From Limnohabitans sp. Jir61 (GTDB taxonomy: Bacteria; Pseudomonadota; Gammaproteobacteria; Burkholderiales; Burkholderiaceae_C): a DNA stretch of 64,000 nt. A program made the translations under genes and the position numbers. This document shows positions 46,291-54,465 of this stretch, piece by piece (the stretch's first letter is position 1; each line of letters begins with the position of its first letter). Below the pieces are notes generated by a model, which had not been told where the DNA came from, ran no database searches, and saw only the letters and a list, made by a program, of their open reading frames with translations. The stretch spans positions 124,001-188,000 of the forward strand of contig NZ_NESD01000004.1 of the NCBI RefSeq assembly GCF_003063545.1, given 5' to 3'.

Positions 46291-48082
46291 AAGACGCTAC
46301 CAAACTGGGCAAACCTGTGGCGAGTATTGGTAGCCACGAAATTAATAAGGTGCCCACAAAAATAGCGACCAAAGCTGGAGCAACCGAAGCTGCCACGGTG
46401 CGTATGGGTTGCTTGAACACGGCTGATGCAAAGTAAATGTTCATGCCTGCGGGAGGGCATAAAAATCCCATCTCCATATTCGCCAAAAAGATGATGCCAA
46501 AGTGCACAGGATCAATGCCATAGCTCGTGGCAAGTGGCAATAACAACGGCACCAACACAACAATGGCCGCATAGATTTCCATCAATGCACCAGCAGCAAA
46601 TAAGAACACGTTCAAGGCCAGCAAGAACACCCATTTATTTTGCGTGACGCTTTGCACCCATTCGGTCGCCAAGTCTGGGATGCCCGCATCAACCAAGTAG
46701 TTGGTCAATCCCAAAGCCATCCCCAAGATCAACATCACACCACCAATGATTTGGGCGCACTGTGACAAACACTCACCCAATTTTTTGGCATCTAATTCTC
46801 GATGCGCAAAGGCTTGGGTCGCAACAGCGTAAATGGCGGTAAGTGCTGCGCTTTCCGTTGGCGTGGCAAACCCACTGCCGAGCGACCCAATGGCCACTAC
46901 AGGTGCCAACAGCTCCCATTTGGCGTGCCACGCGGCATCACGCAGCGCCGTCTTGCTGAATGAGGGCTTTGCTTGCGGCACCTGCTCAGCTTTGTCATGG
47001 CGTAAATAGCCACCAAAGATCAATAAACACACCACCATGACCACAGCGGGGACCACCCCTGCCATGAACATGGTGTTGATGGGTACACGCGCAATGATGG
47101 CGTACATGATGAGTGGCACTGATGGGGCCAACAACACGCCCAAGGCACTGGCACTGGTCACCAAGCTGATGCCTTTACGGTCTGGATAGCCCACGCCTTG
47201 CAGCAAAGGCAATAGCAAACCGCCCAAGGCCAAAATCGTCACACCGCTGCCACCCGTGAATGCAGTAAAACAAGAGCACAGAACAGTTGCAGCGATCACA
47301 GTGCCAGTTTTGCCACCACCGAACAAGGCCACAAATACAGCACCCAAACGCTTCGCAGCGCCGGTGCCTGCAAAAATCAAACCAGCCAAGGTGAACAAGG
47401 GCAACGCAGGTAATGATGGGTTGACCGTGATTTGGTAATGCGACAAGGCAATCGAAGCCAGCGGCAAGCCTTCTTGCCAAAACAAGGCCAAAGCAAGACC
47501 ACCTAACACGGCAAATATGGGGGCACCAAAAGACAACAGCAATGCCAAAACCAAGACCCAAGGCAACAGCGGCAAAGCTTCACCATCAAATCTAAAGGCC
47601 AACCACATACCCAACATAGGAGCGGTCACAGCACACGCTAACTTGACGCCTATATGTTGTGCGCATCGCGCACCTAGCTTCATCGCTAAGCATGCAAAGC
47701 CAATCGGCATGGCAGCTTCAAACCACCACACAGGCATGCCGTAAGCCAGCATTTGTTCAGCAGACATTTCGCTGAGCACCAGTTGTCCACTCGCCCAGGT
47801 CAACACACCACACACTACTGCAGCGCCATACTGCCCCACAGCATAAAAGCGAGGCACCAAAACACCCAAGCTGGTGAGATGACCAAAACGCTCCGCTGCT
47901 ATGGCACCTGCCATAGCCATGAGCAAACCCAAATGCTGGACCACCACTGGGGCGTTTTCAATGCCTTTACCCATCATGGGACGTGACAAAATTTCGACCA
48001 ACGGAATCAAGGCCATGAAGACCAGTGCGAGCGAGGCCAACGATGTATCGGCCTGCATCAAGCCTTTGAGAAAACGCCCCAT
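46280..48082 (-). CDS. TRAP transporter fused QM permease (TPAT system)
   Basis: A 600-aa membrane protein joining the small (DctQ-like, about residues 1-160) and large (DctM-like, from about 165) TRAP permease subunits. The M part has the family blocks FTGGSGVTILALGGLLLPLL and LANMEMGFLCPPAGMNIYFA. It drives sodium- or proton-coupled uptake of whatever the binding protein delivers. ATG 48082 overlaps the stop of the binding-protein gene. A fused QM with a TatT-type partner is the layout of the TPAT systems first described in Treponema pallidum. Confidence 0.88.
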   Translation of the reverse strand: MGRFLKGLMQADTSLASLALVFMALIPLVEILSRPMMGKGIENAPVVVQHLGLLMAMAGAIAAERFGHLTSLGVLVPRFYAVGQYGAAVVCGVLTWASGQLVLSEMSAEQMLAYGMPVWWFEAAMPIGFACLAMKLGARCAQHIGVKLACAVTAPMLGMWLAFRFDGEALPLLPWVLVLALLLSFGAPIFAVLGGLALALFWQEGLPLASIALSHYQITVNPSLPALPLFTLAGLIFAGTGAAKRLGAVFVALFGGGKTGTVIAATVLCSCFTAFTGGSGVTILALGGLLLPLLQGVGYPDRKGISLVTSASALGVLLAPSVPLIMYAIIARVPINTMFMAGVVPAVVMVVCLLIFGGYLRHDKAEQVPQAKPSFSKTALRDAAWHAKWELLAPVVAIGSLGSGFATPTESAALTAIYAVATQAFAHRELDAKKLGECLSQCAQIIGGVMLILGMALGLTNYLVDAGIPDLATEWVQSVTQNKWVFLLALNVFLFAAGALMEIYAAIVVLVPLLLPLATSYGIDPVHFGIIFLANMEMGFLCPPAGMNIYFASAVFKQPIRTVAASVAPALVAIFVGTLLISWLPILATGLPSLVASFMR

Positions 48083-49104
48083 CACTTACCCTTACCTGTG
48101 CGATAAGCCTTGAGGTGACGGAACACCTCATCAAAGGTATCAGCGGGCACCAATGTGCCGCGAATACGTGGGTAGAGTTTGTCAGCCAAGTCGTTCCATG
48201 CGCGCATTTGTTCTGCGTTAGGCTTATTCACCACCAAACCGCGTTTTTTCATGGCCTCTACAGCCTCTTCAACTTCTTGGCGGGCTTTGATACGAATTTG
48301 TACGCCTGCTTTGTCGCTGGCTGCACGTACGGCAACTTGCGTTTCAGGTGTCATTTCGTCCCAAGACTTTTTGGTCACTACCAAAGCGCCAACAATGGGC
48401 GCCCAGTTGATTTCCAACATATTTGGCGACATGGTGTAAATCTGACTGGCCAAGGCAAAGTAAGGCGTAGATGGCACCACATTGATCATGCCGGTTTGCA
48501 CGGATGGCAGGATATCGCTGGTTTCTAGTGGCACAGGTGTATAGCCCATGCTCTTCATGATCTCTTGCTGGTCGGCTTCGCCTCCCCATGCAAAAAACTT
48601 CATCTTTTGATAGTCATCTGGTTTGAAGGCAGGCTCTTTGGAAAAGAAGCGCACCCAACCTGCATCGCCCCATGCCAAAACCACAAAACCTTTATCTAGG
48701 AATTTTTTCTCCATCGCAGGACGCATTTTTTCGCGAACGTAGTCCACCTCCTCCCACGACTTAAACAACAAGGGCATAGATTGCAATGCAGCAATAGAGG
48801 GCTCAATTTCACGCAAACCCACCACTGAAAGTAAAGCACCTTGCAATTGACCAATGCGCATCCGACGTGCCATCTCGGTCTCACCGCCTTGGCTGCCATC
48901 TGGATACACCACAAACTTCGATGCGCCTCCTTGTGCGGTGCGCCAAGCCTCACCAATCTCCATGAGTTGACGGTGATAAAGCGAGTTCTTTGGAGCCAAA
49001 GTGCCAAAGCGTAATTGTTTGTCCGCAGACCAAGACGCTGTCTGAGCACACAACAAACCCAGTCCCACGCACACTTGCAAACATGATTTCAAAAATTTAG
49101 ACAT
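48082..49104 (-). CDS. TRAP substrate-binding protein (TatP/DctP type)
   Basis: A 340-aa DctP-family periplasmic protein with a signal peptide (MSKFLKSCLQVCVGLGLLC, cleavage after SWSA). Mature features are LRFGTLAPKNSLYH, FVVYPDGSQGGETEMARRMRIG and FFAWGGEADQQEIMKSMGY. The usual organic-acid-binding Arg of classic DctP (in the R-Y-x-P block) is not obvious, in keeping with TPAT binding proteins, which have a more hydrophobic cavity. It lies between the TatT-type gene (9 bp upstream) and the permease. Confidence 0.85.
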   Translation of the reverse strand: MSKFLKSCLQVCVGLGLLCAQTASWSADKQLRFGTLAPKNSLYHRQLMEIGEAWRTAQGGASKFVVYPDGSQGGETEMARRMRIGQLQGALLSVVGLREIEPSIAALQSMPLLFKSWEEVDYVREKMRPAMEKKFLDKGFVVLAWGDAGWVRFFSKEPAFKPDDYQKMKFFAWGGEADQQEIMKSMGYTPVPLETSDILPSVQTGMINVVPSTPYFALASQIYTMSPNMLEINWAPIVGALVVTKKSWDEMTPETQVAVRAASDKAGVQIRIKARQEVEEAVEAMKKRGLVVNKPNAEQMRAWNDLADKLYPRIRGTLVPADTFDEVFRHLKAYRTGKGK

Positions 49105-49113
49105 TCAATGCTT

Positions 49114-49989
49114 TCAAAAAAGTTCATCTACGGATGAGAGCAACCACTGCGCACGCTCGCGCATCACTTCGTTTTGCAAACTGCGATGCTTTTGACTGAT
49201 GTCAATAGCTTGCTTGAGCAACAACTCAAACTGCTTTCGATCCTCTGCTGGCAAGGCCACACCTTCTGCCTTGGCCACAAATGGCCCTGCTTCGCGGCCA
49301 TCTCCAAGCGCAATCGCTTGATCGAAGTAGGCTTGCGCTTTTTGACGAGAACCACCCACTTTTGCACCCTCTAAGGTGCCCATCAGACTAGCCAAAGCAC
49401 CTTGACCGTAATCGGGTTGAACTTGCCATGCAAGTTCGGCCAAGCGCATAGACAACGGCAAGTCAGCGACTAAATCTGGGTCATCCTTGGACATGGATAT
49501 CCAACCGCCCAAGGATGCTGCCGCCCAATAAGCCAGTGGTACTTGATTAGCTTGAAGTTTGGGATGCTTCTTGCTATCGGCCTGCTTCAAAGCCTCGCTA
49601 AATCCGGGTGCGCTTTTTTCGAGAGACGTCATGGCGTGACGATGCGCGCGCGCATACAAGCGAGCAGCGCGTTCACGCATTTCAGCTGCAGCCTTTGGAT
49701 TTTTGCCATCTATCTTTTCTGCATCAAACGCCACGAAGGCATAGGCATATTGCACAAAACCTGCTGATACCGATTCAGCCAACTTCAGATGACCTGGCGT
49801 TTCTTTGAGTACCGACTCTGAAAATTTCAAATAAAAAGCACTGGCCTCACGTGCAAGTTGCAAATCATCTTCACTTGACATCCCCTGCCCTGACAAAGCC
49901 TGAGCCGTTTGATCGATCACAAATGGACGAACGGCGCAACCAGACAAGACAACCAGAAGTGCCAAACAGGAAACAAAACGATAAGTAAT
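49114..49989 (-). CDS. TRAP-associated TatT-type TPR lipoprotein, probable ATT start
   Basis: A 291-aa helical-repeat protein of the TatT family (TPR-like helices; DDLQLAREASAFYLKFSE, LARRYA-type repeats, YGQGALASLMGTLEGAK). TatT forms a trimer that binds TatP and has a hydrophobic pore. A lipoprotein signal is evident (RFVSCLALLVVLSGC) but the first usual start codon, TTG 49965, would leave only nine residues before the lipobox Cys. An ATT at 49987-49989 gives a complete signal and has AGAGGT six bases upstream, so I place the start there. First gene of the three-gene TPAT operon. Confidence 0.75.
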   Translation of the reverse strand: MTYRFVSCLALLVVLSGCAVRPFVIDQTAQALSGQGMSSEDDLQLAREASAFYLKFSESVLKETPGHLKLAESVSAGFVQYAYAFVAFDAEKIDGKNPKAAAEMRERAARLYARAHRHAMTSLEKSAPGFSEALKQADSKKHPKLQANQVPLAYWAAASLGGWISMSKDDPDLVADLPLSMRLAELAWQVQPDYGQGALASLMGTLEGAKVGGSRQKAQAYFDQAIALGDGREAGPFVAKAEGVALPAEDRKQFELLLKQAIDISQKHRSLQNEVMRERAQWLLSSVDELF

Positions 49990-50046
49990 AAGAACACCTC
50001 TTGAGAGTATCTAGTCCAAGGAATTCAAAAAATATAAGTGGGTAAT

Positions 50047-50064
50047 GTGAATATTCAGTGACAT
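50047..50064 (-). promoter_or_regulatory. Candidate Pho box for the TPAT operon
   Basis: Minus strand ATGTCAC (50058-50064), spacer TGAA, TATTCAC (50047-50053). It resembles the olsB site and ends 57 bp before the proposed tatT-like start. It abuts the plus-strand site for ppk2. Confidence 0.45.
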
Positions 50065-50082
50065 CCGTCATCAAGTTGAAAC
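50065..50082 (+). promoter_or_regulatory. Candidate Pho box for ppk2
   Basis: Plus strand CCGTCAT (50065-50071), spacer CAAG, TTGAAAC (50076-50082). The first half and spacer match the site at 38290. It ends 36 bp before the ppk2 ATG. Confidence 0.5.
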
Positions 50083-50118
50083 AGTCCAACACGATGATTC
50101 ATGCCAAAGGGAATGACC

Positions 50119-51000
50119 ATGACAGATCAACACAAACTCAACGAAGAGCAAATTCAACGCCTACGCGATGACATCCTAGATACGCTGGATGAAGAGTTAG
50201 AAATGTCGATTGACGAAGATGGTGACAACACCGATCGCGTCAAATACTTTCGTGAACTGCTGCGCTTGCAAGGCGAGTTGGTTAAGTTGCAAGACTGGGT
50301 GGTCGCTACCAAACAAAAAGTAGTGATCTTGTTTGAAGGTCGTGATGCGGCAGGCAAAGGTGGCGTGATCAAGCGCATCACACAACGCCTCAATCCACGC
50401 GTGTGCCGCGTTGCAGCCTTACCAGCACCGAATGACCGTGAACGCACACAATGGTATTTCCAGCGCTACGTAGCGCATTTGCCTGCAGCGGGTGAAATTG
50501 TGTTGTTTGACCGCAGTTGGTACAACCGCGCAGGTGTGGAACGCGTCATGGGGTTTTGTAATGACGACGAATACGAAGAATTTTTCCGCACCGTGCCCGA
50601 GTTTGAAAAAATGTTGGCGCGTAGCGGCATCACTCTGATCAAGTATTGGTTCTCGATCACAGATGATGAGCAACACGCCCGCTTCTTGGGTCGCATTCAC
50701 GATCCGCTCAAGCAATGGAAACTCAGCCCAATGGACTTAGAAAGCCGTCGTCGCTGGGAAGACTACACCGTGGCTAAAGAAACCATGATTGAGCGCACAC
50801 ACATTCCAGAAGCGCCTTGGTGGGTGGTGCAAGCAGTCGATAAAAAAAGTGCGCGCCTCAACTGTATTCATCACTTGCTGAACCATTTCGAATACCACGA
50901 GATTGAACACCCAGAAGTTCAACTACCCAAGCGGGTTCGCAATCCTGATTACATTCGCCACCCAGTGCCAGATGACATGATCGTGCCAGAACACTATTGA
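50119..51000 (+). CDS. ppk2: Polyphosphate kinase 2 (class I)
   Basis: A 293-aa PPK2: Walker A FEGRDAAGKGG, FDRSWYNRAGVERVMGF (Walker B/lid region) and the C-terminal HLLNHFEYHEIEHPEVQLP. It phosphorylates ADP or GDP with polyphosphate, turning stored polyphosphate into nucleoside triphosphates. Single-domain length fits class I. ATG 50119 is preferred because AAAGGG (50106-50111) lies seven bases upstream; ATG at 50101 lacks a site. Divergent from the TPAT operon, with dgkA downstream. Confidence 0.92.
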   Translation: MTDQHKLNEEQIQRLRDDILDTLDEELEMSIDEDGDNTDRVKYFRELLRLQGELVKLQDWVVATKQKVVILFEGRDAAGKGGVIKRITQRLNPRVCRVAALPAPNDRERTQWYFQRYVAHLPAAGEIVLFDRSWYNRAGVERVMGFCNDDEYEEFFRTVPEFEKMLARSGITLIKYWFSITDDEQHARFLGRIHDPLKQWKLSPMDLESRRRWEDYTVAKETMIERTHIPEAPWWVVQAVDKKSARLNCIHHLLNHFEYHEIEHPEVQLPKRVRNPDYIRHPVPDDMIVPEHY

Positions 51001-51007
51001 GATGGCT

Positions 51008-51025
51008 ATTTCATAACAACGTCAT
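51008..51025 (+). promoter_or_regulatory. Weak Pho-box-like repeat before dgkA
   Basis: ATTTCAT (51008-51014), four bases, ACGTCAT (51019-51025). Each half matches the consensus at five of seven positions; distance to the dgkA ATG is 24 bp. Confidence 0.3.
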
Positions 51026-51049
51026 AAACCATACTTATAGTTGTATGCG

Positions 51050-51445
51050 ATGAATGAAATTCATGAAAACCTACAAAAGCAAAGAACTGGACTCAACCGA
51101 GTTATTCATGCTTTTGGATACTCATTGCAGGGCTTGCAAGCAGCCATGCATGAAACTGCCTTCAAACAAGAGGCATACCTAGCGTTCGCTTTGATTCCGT
51201 TGTCGTTTTGTTTAGGCAACAACTGGATTGAGATTTCACTTCTTTCTGGATCGGTCATTTTTGTGTTGATTGTTGAACTCTTAAACACGGGCCTCGAGTC
51301 CGCCATCGATCGTGTTGGCCCACAGTGGCACGATCTTTCTAAACGTTGCAAAGATTTAGGCAGCGCAGCAGTCTTGCTGAGCATTTTGTTATGCATGGGA
51401 ATTTGGCTATCCGCGCTGATCATTAAGTTCTCACAACATATCTAA
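51050..51445 (+). CDS. dgkA: Diacylglycerol kinase
   Basis: A 131-aa, three-helix prokaryotic DAG kinase: RVIHAFGYSLQGLQAA, ETAFKQEAYLAF and the hallmark ELLNTGLESAIDRVG. It phosphorylates diacylglycerol to phosphatidic acid in the inner membrane. In a cell that forms diacylglycerol by PlcP this enzyme would return it to phospholipid synthesis when phosphate comes back. ATG 51050 is used; TTG 51041 is an alternative. It follows ppk2 by 49 bp. Confidence 0.93.
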   Translation: MNEIHENLQKQRTGLNRVIHAFGYSLQGLQAAMHETAFKQEAYLAFALIPLSFCLGNNWIEISLLSGSVIFVLIVELLNTGLESAIDRVGPQWHDLSKRCKDLGSAAVLLSILLCMGIWLSALIIKFSQHI

Positions 51446-51475
51446 CCCTGATATCTCGTGTGAAATATGTGTGTG

Positions 51476-51493
51476 CCGTCACACGCCAGTCAT
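51476..51493 (+). promoter_or_regulatory. Candidate Pho box for the CorA-like gene
   Basis: Plus strand CCGTCAC (51476-51482), spacer ACGC, CAGTCAT (51487-51493), both six of seven to the consensus. It ends 80 bp before the start codon at 51573. Confidence 0.6.
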
Positions 51494-51572
51494 AAAAATT
51501 TAATAAATTACAAAAAGGTAGTGCATCATTAATTTTTTAATATTCAACTAGCGTCGACAGTTTGGCCAATCC

Positions 51573-52877
51573 ATGTCTCTTAAAAATTTGATCGAAATGT
51601 TGAACAAGCAAAAATTAGTCGATGGCATGGTTCATAGTCAGCAAATGCACAAACACGATTTTGTAGAAACTCTTTTACAAAAACAGCACGACGCAGAATT
51701 GCACAACTTCATTGCCAAACAAAGCGCTACCGAATTAGGAAGCTATTTAGACGCCCTCCCCTTGGATGATGCCCTGAAGTTATGGAGCAAGATTCCAAAT
51801 GAAAGAGAAAACGACGTGCTGTGGGAGATCTCCGATGAACGTCGTATCGCGATCGCTGGCGAAAGGCAGCCAGACTTTGAATCGAGCAAGATTAACGTTT
51901 ATGAGCTGGTAGACGGGCGCTTAAAAAATATACCCATTGCAGGCCGTAAAGACTTAGAAGGTGCTAAACCAATTTGGGTGGACTTGATCAATTCGTCAAA
52001 AGCCGAACGTATTTTTGTAGGTTCGCATTTTGGTGTTGAACTACCTGATCCGATTGAAGCTACCGACCTAGAGGTCAGTGCACGTTTTCATGTCGAAGAA
52101 AACGACGACATTCATCTGCATTCAAACTTCCTGCTAGATCGCGAAGGCAAATCTAAAAGTATTCCAGTCGCATTTATTTTGCATGGCGGCATTTTGTTTT
52201 CTCTAAGAAATGAAGAACTATCGGTATTTAGGCATCAACGTCGTCGCGCATTGACACAGCCAGGTTATGTCACAGATTGCGTAGATCTCTTACTCGACCT
52301 TTATGGCGCTGATGTAGAAGTATCAGCTGATTCACTAGAAAACATCTACGCCAAATTAGGTGTTGTTGGCCGTCACGTCTTGAGTGAAGCCATCACTGAC
52401 CAAGAAGCTGCTGGCATCTTGGCAGACATTGCAGAAGAGGAAGATCAAAATGGTCGAATCCGAAGCAACATCTTGGATACTCAACGCGCCCTGAGTTTCT
52501 TGATGCGCGGGCGTTTGCTTACACAAGATCAAATATCAGATTCGAAGCAAATTCTTCGCAACATCGATTCTTTAAACAGCCACACAGCCTTCTTGTTCGA
52601 CAAGATCAATTTCTTGATGGATGCGACGATTGGTTTCATCAACATCAACCAAAACAAGCGCGTGAATCAACTCACCGTCTTCAGCGTGGTGTTCATGCCT
52701 ATCAATATTTTGGCGGGTGTGGGTGGCATGTCTGAGTTCTCCATGATGACCGAGGGAACGCCATGGCCAGTGGCCTATGGTGGATTTGTTGTTGGATCTG
52801 CATTCATTGGATTAATCACCTATGTGCTTTTAAAGCATGCAGAAAAAAAACGTCTCAGAAAAACTTTAAGTGCCTGA
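51573..52877 (+). CDS. MgtE_N-like / CorA-like divalent metal transport chimera
   Basis: A 434-aa protein. Residues ~25-100 form short alternating helices like the MgtE N superhelical domain (LHNFIAKQSATELGSYLDAL; LPLDDALKLWSKIP). Residues ~105-365 resemble the CorA cytoplasmic funnel with a long stalk helix. Two C-terminal helices (about 366-385 and 398-420) flank GGMSEFSMM (384-392) where CorA has the GMN selectivity motif. So the membrane part is CorA-like, but with GMS. It may move Mg2+ or another divalent ion. A Pho-box-like repeat is upstream; magnesium balance is tied to phosphate and polyphosphate. Confidence 0.75.
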   Translation: MSLKNLIEMLNKQKLVDGMVHSQQMHKHDFVETLLQKQHDAELHNFIAKQSATELGSYLDALPLDDALKLWSKIPNERENDVLWEISDERRIAIAGERQPDFESSKINVYELVDGRLKNIPIAGRKDLEGAKPIWVDLINSSKAERIFVGSHFGVELPDPIEATDLEVSARFHVEENDDIHLHSNFLLDREGKSKSIPVAFILHGGILFSLRNEELSVFRHQRRRALTQPGYVTDCVDLLLDLYGADVEVSADSLENIYAKLGVVGRHVLSEAITDQEAAGILADIAEEEDQNGRIRSNILDTQRALSFLMRGRLLTQDQISDSKQILRNIDSLNSHTAFLFDKINFLMDATIGFININQNKRVNQLTVFSVVFMPINILAGVGGMSEFSMMTEGTPWPVAYGGFVVGSAFIGLITYVLLKHAEKKRLRKTLSA

Positions 52878-52878
52878 T

Positions 52879-53103
52879 ATGAGCCACCATAAACACGAAA
52901 CAACGCAAATTAAATCCGACGGCTTGCGCTATAGCAGCAAGAAAAACGGTTCTCCCTTCGAGGGCACAGGAAGAACAGGTGAAATGATGAGTTGCATCAA
53001 ATGCAGCAAACACAAGCCAAGATCTACAGGGTCATTTCGACGCTTCTTAAATGCCAACCATTTTTTCTGTGGTGATTGCCGCGCCGTACCCGTGCAGAGT
53101 TAG
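52879..53103 (+). CDS. Small CxxC/CxxC protein, possible zinc ribbon
   Basis: A 74-aa hydrophilic protein with two cysteine pairs, SCIKCSKH and FFCGDCRA, spaced 23 residues apart, the layout of a zinc ribbon. The N-terminus is His/Lys rich (MSHHKHETTQ). No family recognised. It begins one base after the stop of the CorA-like gene, so it is probably in the same mRNA, and its last four bases overlap the end of the convergent phoR gene. Confidence 0.6.
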   Translation: MSHHKHETTQIKSDGLRYSSKKNGSPFEGTGRTGEMMSCIKCSKHKPRSTGSFRRFLNANHFFCGDCRAVPVQS

Positions 53104-54449
53104 TGGTTGGCGTGCCAACGATTGGCTGGGAAAATCAATCTAAAGCACGAGCCATGACCCAGCTCACTGGTAATGGAGAGGCTTCCACCATGACGTTGCA
53201 TCACATGTTTAACAATGGCTAGACCAAGACCCGTACCACCAGACTCACGCGAGCGACTTCTGTCGACCCGATAAAAACGTTCAGTCAAACGTGGCAAGTG
53301 TTCTGCGGCTATGCCTGCCCCCGTATCTCGCACATCGATCAATAAGCTGCCATCGATACCTTGATCAACCGATACGTTAATACTTCCACCCCCAGGCGTG
53401 TAACGAACTGCGTTGCTCACCAAGTTTGACAAGGCACTTTGCAATTCTCGCGATTCACCCATCAAAGTTGCCGCGCTAAGTGTGGGCTCTACCTTGAATT
53501 GAATGGCATGAGGATTCACGCCATGTGTGATGGTGTTTGACAAACCTTTTGCCTCTTGTTCGCAAGAGTCAATCAATTGCTTCAACGGCAACGTACTCAA
53601 AACGCTAGGGATAGGACTTCCCTCTAAACGAGACAACGTTAATAAGTCTTCAACCAAGCCTTGCATACGTTCAGCTTGCACAGCCATCAGGCCTAAATAG
53701 CGTTTTTTTTCTTCTTCATTCAAATCGAGAGTTTGCAGAGTCTCCACAAAACCGGACATGACCGTCAATGGCGTACGTATTTCATGGGAAACATTGGCCA
53801 CAAAATCACGGCGCATGGCTTCTGCTTGCTCAATCAATGTGACGTCACGCGTGAGCAAAAGTTGCTTACCCTCACCATAGCGATGGCGCTGCAACGAAAT
53901 ACGAACAGGTCGTTCAATGCGGTTTTTGTGGCCTGCAATCACCACAGGCTCAATCGGCTGCTCCACTGCCATGTATTCCGTAAATACAGGATCACGCAAC
54001 AAATTACCGACACGTTGCATCACATCTCGTTCTGGATGAATACCTAAATGCGATGCAGCAGTTTTGTTACACCATTCGATTTGCGATCGCGCATCTAACA
54101 TCACCACACCATTGGGTGAGGTTTGAATGGCCAACAAAAAATCTTTCAAGCGCTGCTCACTGGCTGCAATGGTCCGCTCACGCTCACGCAAAAGCTTGCG
54201 TGCACGATCTAAAACAATGCCCCACCAACCCGACATGTGAGGTGCCAAACCTAAATCACCGTGGCGCAACCATGAGCGCACACGGTAACCCCGCCAAGCA
54301 TCGACTAAGGCCCAAGCCAAGCCTGCCAATAGCGCACCACTCAACAAGTAAAGCGATGGAGGTTGCCTGTCGCTGATCACGGCCCACGAAAAACCAATCG
54401 CGGCGCCAAACGCTAGCAGAGAGAAAAAAGAAAGAAATCGACTAATCAC
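53100..54449 (-). CDS. phoR: Phosphate regulon sensor histidine kinase
   Basis: A 449-aa PhoR: two N-terminal membrane helices, a short linker, a PAS domain (SPNGVVMLDARSQIEWCN), HisKA with phospho-acceptor His in VANVSHEIRTPLTV, and HATPase with NLVSNAVRYTP, DTGAGIAAEHLP and GTGLGLAIVKH. It phosphorylates PhoB when phosphate is low, under control of PhoU and Pst. GTG start with AAGG five bases upstream, 16 bp after phoB. Last gene of the pst-pho run. Confidence 0.95.
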   Translation of the reverse strand: MISRFLSFFSLLAFGAAIGFSWAVISDRQPPSLYLLSGALLAGLAWALVDAWRGYRVRSWLRHGDLGLAPHMSGWWGIVLDRARKLLRERERTIAASEQRLKDFLLAIQTSPNGVVMLDARSQIEWCNKTAASHLGIHPERDVMQRVGNLLRDPVFTEYMAVEQPIEPVVIAGHKNRIERPVRISLQRHRYGEGKQLLLTRDVTLIEQAEAMRRDFVANVSHEIRTPLTVMSGFVETLQTLDLNEEEKKRYLGLMAVQAERMQGLVEDLLTLSRLEGSPIPSVLSTLPLKQLIDSCEQEAKGLSNTITHGVNPHAIQFKVEPTLSAATLMGESRELQSALSNLVSNAVRYTPGGGSINVSVDQGIDGSLLIDVRDTGAGIAAEHLPRLTERFYRVDRSRSRESGGTGLGLAIVKHVMQRHGGSLSITSELGHGSCFRLIFPANRWHANH

Positions 54450-54465
54450 ATGAACCTTACGTGAT

